Below, piece by piece: positions 31,468-33,855 of a stretch of 33,855 nt of DNA (its first letter is position 1; each line of letters begins with the position of its first letter). Origin of the DNA: Acidobacteriota bacterium. Its GTDB lineage: Bacteria; Acidobacteriota; Terriglobia; Terriglobales; Acidobacteriaceae. The stretch lies in NCBI GenBank assembly GCA_003224855.1, contig QHZY01000045.1, positions 1 through 33,855 on the forward strand. The letters are read 5' to 3'. A program made the translations under genes and the position numbers. The notes beneath the pieces were generated by a model that saw only the letters and a list, made by a program, of their open reading frames with translations, had not been told where the DNA came from and made no database searches.

Positions 31468-33855
31468 CTAGTTGATGTCGAACTGTTCCTGATGCAGCGC
31501 GGGATCGCTCTTTATGATCACCGTTTTCTTGGTCAATTCTTCCATTTCGTTGAGCGCGCGTCCATTGTTGGATTTCAGCGCCTTGGCGACCTCCGGATTT
31601 ACCCGCAGCATCACGTCAGGATGCTCGAGGTGCTTGGACAATTTGCGCATCTCCACATAAATCTCGTTGCAGATGGTGTTGACGGATTTTACGAAACCGG
31701 TAGCTGAGCAATACGGGCAGGGGGTGCCGATGGTGCGCTCAAGCGACTGCTTCACTCTTTTGCGAGTGATGGCAACCAGGCCGAAGTCGTTAAACTGCAA
31801 TACTTTCGAGGGAGCTCTGTCGCTGCGCAGGGCTTCTTCGAGCGCCTGCATCACTTTCTGGCGATTGCGGCGTTCGTCCATGTCAATAAAATCAATCACA
31901 ATAATGCCGCCCAGGTCGCGCAACCGAATCTGGCGGACGATCTCTTTGATCGCGTCCACGTTGGTCTTGACGATGGTGTCTTCCAGGCGCGCGGTCTTGC
32001 CTACGTATTTACCTGTGTTTACATCGATGGCGACCAAAGCTTCGGTCTGATTGATCACGATGTAGCCGCCGCTCTTTAGCCAGACTTTTGACTTCAGCGC
32101 TTTGTTGATTTCTTCCGTCAGGCCGAACTGCTCGAACAGCGGGGTTTCTTTGCTATAGAGCTTTACGCGTCTTACCAGTGCCGGCTGGAAACGGTTGGCG
32201 AAGCGCAAGATACGCTCGTATTCCTGCTCGGTGTCCACCCAGATGGCGGCAAAGTCTGAGGTTACCTGGTCACGCAGCACGCGCTCGACCACGTTCAGAT
32301 CGTGATAGATCAGCGCCGGCGGTTTCGAGTTATCGGCCCTGGAACGAATCTCGGTCCACAGACCTTTCAGGAAACGGATGTCGGCACGCAACTCGTCCTC
32401 GGAAGCATTCTGGGCCGCGGTGCGCACGATAAATCCGCCGTGCCCATTTTCGCGCTCGCTCAAGATGATGCGCTTCAAGCGCTGGCGCTCTTCGTCTGAA
32501 GCAATTTTGCGCGATACACCGGTGTGGTTCACGGTTGGCATATAAACCAGGAATCGGCCCGGCAAAGCGATGTGGCTGGTGATGCGCGCGCCTTTCTTGC
32601 CGATAGGTTCCTTCGCGATCTGTACCAGGATCTCCTGACCTTCCTTAAGAAGATCAGTGATCAGGGGCAGATTTTGAGGTTCATTTCGACGGAAGCGGCG
32701 TCCCCCCCCACGGCGTCCACGAGGGCCACCACGCCGGTCGTAGGAAGGGCGCGGAGCGCGCTGCGTGTAGCCAGCGGTCGAGGATGGGCCACGAACTTCC
32801 ACTCGGGCGTCTACCGTTCCATTGCCACGGGCTTCAGCCTCAATTGCAGCTTCTGCTTCTGCCTGCGCTTCCTCAAGCTCTGCTTCCTGCTCTGATACGT
32901 CCTCCACTTCTTCGGTTTGCGCCAGCTCGGCTTCTTCCGCAGCCACCGGGTCGGAAGAAAACGGAACGGTCTCGATGCTCACGGTCTCTGCCGACGCGGC
33001 CAGCTCGTGCGCGGGATGATAATCTCCGGCCGCGTGGGTCTCCTCTTCCAATTCTTCAAACGCCGCATCTTCTTCAAGCTCTTCGACGTAGTGGGCGAGG
33101 TCTGCTTCCTCCTCCTCGATTTCCTCTTCCTCGGTGATGCCGGCCGCGGCCTTCATCGGCGTGACTGCGAACAGATCAGAATCGTCCAGATGAATTTCGC
33201 CTGAGTCGTCGCTGGATGACTCTTCTTCTAACTCCTGGATCCTGTTCGATGACGGCTGGCTCTGGCGCATGAGATCACTGTGATCTGCGGTCTGGAACTC
33301 GCCATTACTCTTAGAGCCGGGCGTATCATCCTGGCCCTGGGCTAGCTGTGTTTCGGCAAAGGCGGGTTCGTCTTGAGGGAACGCTCGGGCGATGGATGCG
33401 GAGAGTGATTCGGCGGCAGGTGATGACGGGGCTGCAGCCTGTACAGGCTTCTTATATTTCGAGATCGACTCTCCCGGCAGTACGATCGGCTCATATCCCG
33501 CAGGCGGCCCGTAACTCGGGCGTTCAGCGCGCTGCGGCTCCTCTACCGGACGGGCAAACTTCGATTCCTGGAAGCGCTCACCACGCCGTCCGCGGCGCCG
33601 ACGACGGCTGCGCCAGTTGCCCCGGTCTCTGCTTTCAGCAGCTTCGCCATTCTGAGGATTCTCTGTGGCCTCGCTCTCATCGCTCTGTTCCGCAGGCGCA
33701 GCTGGTGAGGTGGTTACCGGCGGCTCTGCCTCCTGATATCTGGGTTCAGGGGAAGGCCGGCCGGTCGGGACTTCCTCCAGCTCATCCTGATCCTCCAGTT
33801 CCATGAAATCGGAAACGTAAAGGAAGGCGTCGCGCTCCAGGCCAATATCCACGAA
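31468..33855 (-). CDS. Rne/Rng family ribonuclease (RNase E/G), 5' end outside window
   Basis: About 795 residues visible; the frame is open through the right edge, reading FVDIGLERDAFLYVSDF, so the true start lies beyond base 33855 (the GTG at 33852 is internal to the S1 domain). Endoribonuclease for mRNA decay and rRNA processing. The second part of the S1 domain resumes at about 32670 (DLLKEGQEILVQIAKEP). Then come the RNase H-like and 5'-sensor regions, and the catalytic Asp residues in VAIDVNTG and IVIDFIDM. The zinc-link is CPYCSATG; the gene ends DPALHQEQFDIN, as in RNase G. Between the S1 halves lies a roughly 375-residue insert, very acidic (EEEEIEEEE) and then Arg/Gly-rich (RRGGPRGRRGGGRR). 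No degradosome scaffold follows the catalytic core. Confidence 0.92.
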   Translation of the reverse strand, partial: FVDIGLERDAFLYVSDFMELEDQDELEEVPTGRPSPEPRYQEAEPPVTTSPAAPAEQSDESEATENPQNGEAAESRDRGNWRSRRRRRGRRGERFQESKFARPVEEPQRAERPSYGPPAGYEPIVLPGESISKYKKPVQAAAPSSPAAESLSASIARAFPQDEPAFAETQLAQGQDDTPGSKSNGEFQTADHSDLMRQSQPSSNRIQELEEESSSDDSGEIHLDDSDLFAVTPMKAAAGITEEEEIEEEEADLAHYVEELEEDAAFEELEEETHAAGDYHPAHELAASAETVSIETVPFSSDPVAAEEAELAQTEEVEDVSEQEAELEEAQAEAEAAIEAEARGNGTVDARVEVRGPSSTAGYTQRAPRPSYDRRGGPRGRRGGGRRFRRNEPQNLPLITDLLKEGQEILVQIAKEPIGKKGARITSHIALPGRFLVYMPTVNHTGVSRKIASDEERQRLKRIILSERENGHGGFIVRTAAQNASEDELRADIRFLKGLWTEIRSRADNSKPPALIYHDLNVVERVLRDQVTSDFAAIWVDTEQEYERILRFANRFQPALVRRVKLYSKETPLFEQFGLTEEINKALKSKVWLKSGGYIVINQTEALVAIDVNTGKYVGKTARLEDTIVKTNVDAIKEIVRQIRLRDLGGIIVIDFIDMDERRNRQKVMQALEEALRSDRAPSKVLQFNDFGLVAITRKRVKQSLERTIGTPCPYCSATGFVKSVNTICNEIYVEMRKLSKHLEHPDVMLRVNPEVAKALKSNNGRALNEMEELTKKTVIIKSDPALHQEQFDIN

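Noticed and set aside
1-33855. CRISPR arrays, tRNA or rRNA genes, insertion sequences, phage genes
   Set aside because: No regularly spaced direct repeats, tRNA-like cloverleaf or T-loop sequence in intergenic DNA, and no transposase, integrase or phage structural protein was recognised on either strand.

Overview
The window looks like chromosomal DNA of a soil-type Acidobacteriota (Terriglobia/Koribacter-like). This is inferred from the gene families and not proven: giant FG-GAP/ASPIC-UnbV/TPR proteins beside a multiheme cytochrome c, a mycobacterial-type Prim-PolC/LigC pair, a long acidic Rne/Rng ribonuclease and REP-like hairpins with TGAA loops. Gene content is mostly housekeeping and accessory metabolism. 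I see no insertion sequence, prophage, CRISPR array, rRNA or tRNA.

Layout. 1-139 (-): 5' end of a secreted-protein gene cut by the window edge. 441-1928 (+): YceI then pirin, behind a perfect 16-bp palindrome. 1984-4384: a primase-polymerase (PolC-like) and an ATP-dependent DNA ligase (LigC-like), convergent with 1 bp between stop codons; together they suggest gap-filling and sealing in DNA repair. 4544-7305 (+): phosphoketolase and a Cys-rich metal-binding mini-protein, closed by a terminator. 7352-9599: ammonium transporter (-) divergent from an RsuA/RluB-type pseudouridine synthase (+). 9608-11937 (-): rhodanese and an ABC exporter. 11986-13347: two divergent PilZ-domain genes, one with a degenerate receiver domain. 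13390-14706 (+): amidase with a shortened C-terminus.

14811-22108 (+): the most unusual part. An 883-aa membrane-anchored pentaheme cytochrome c with a TPR tail overlaps by 4 nt (ATGA) a 1549-aa secreted protein. That protein is an internal duplication of propeller plus ASPIC/UnbV around a central TPR block, and each propeller half carries seven DxDxDG-type loops. The two probably act together at the cell envelope, with electron transfer on one side and a calcium-dependent scaffold or binding surface on the other; the substrate is unknown.

22198-26156: an APC-type permease broken by an internal deletion and frameshift (+), then a convergent secreted GH2 exo-beta-D-glucosaminidase-like enzyme (-). 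26377-27283 (+): a 44-aa single-TM protein and an SDR oxidoreductase. 27293-31207 (-): dnaK, two small unknown genes and dnaJ, apparently one heat-shock operon, with a strong sigma70-type promoter overlapped by a HAIR (HspR-site)-like repeat. A GNRA-loop hairpin follows dnaK and a REP-like hairpin pair lies within the cluster. 31468-33855 (-): Rne/Rng ribonuclease, cut at its 5' end by the window, with a very long acidic and Arg/Gly-rich insert in its S1 domain.
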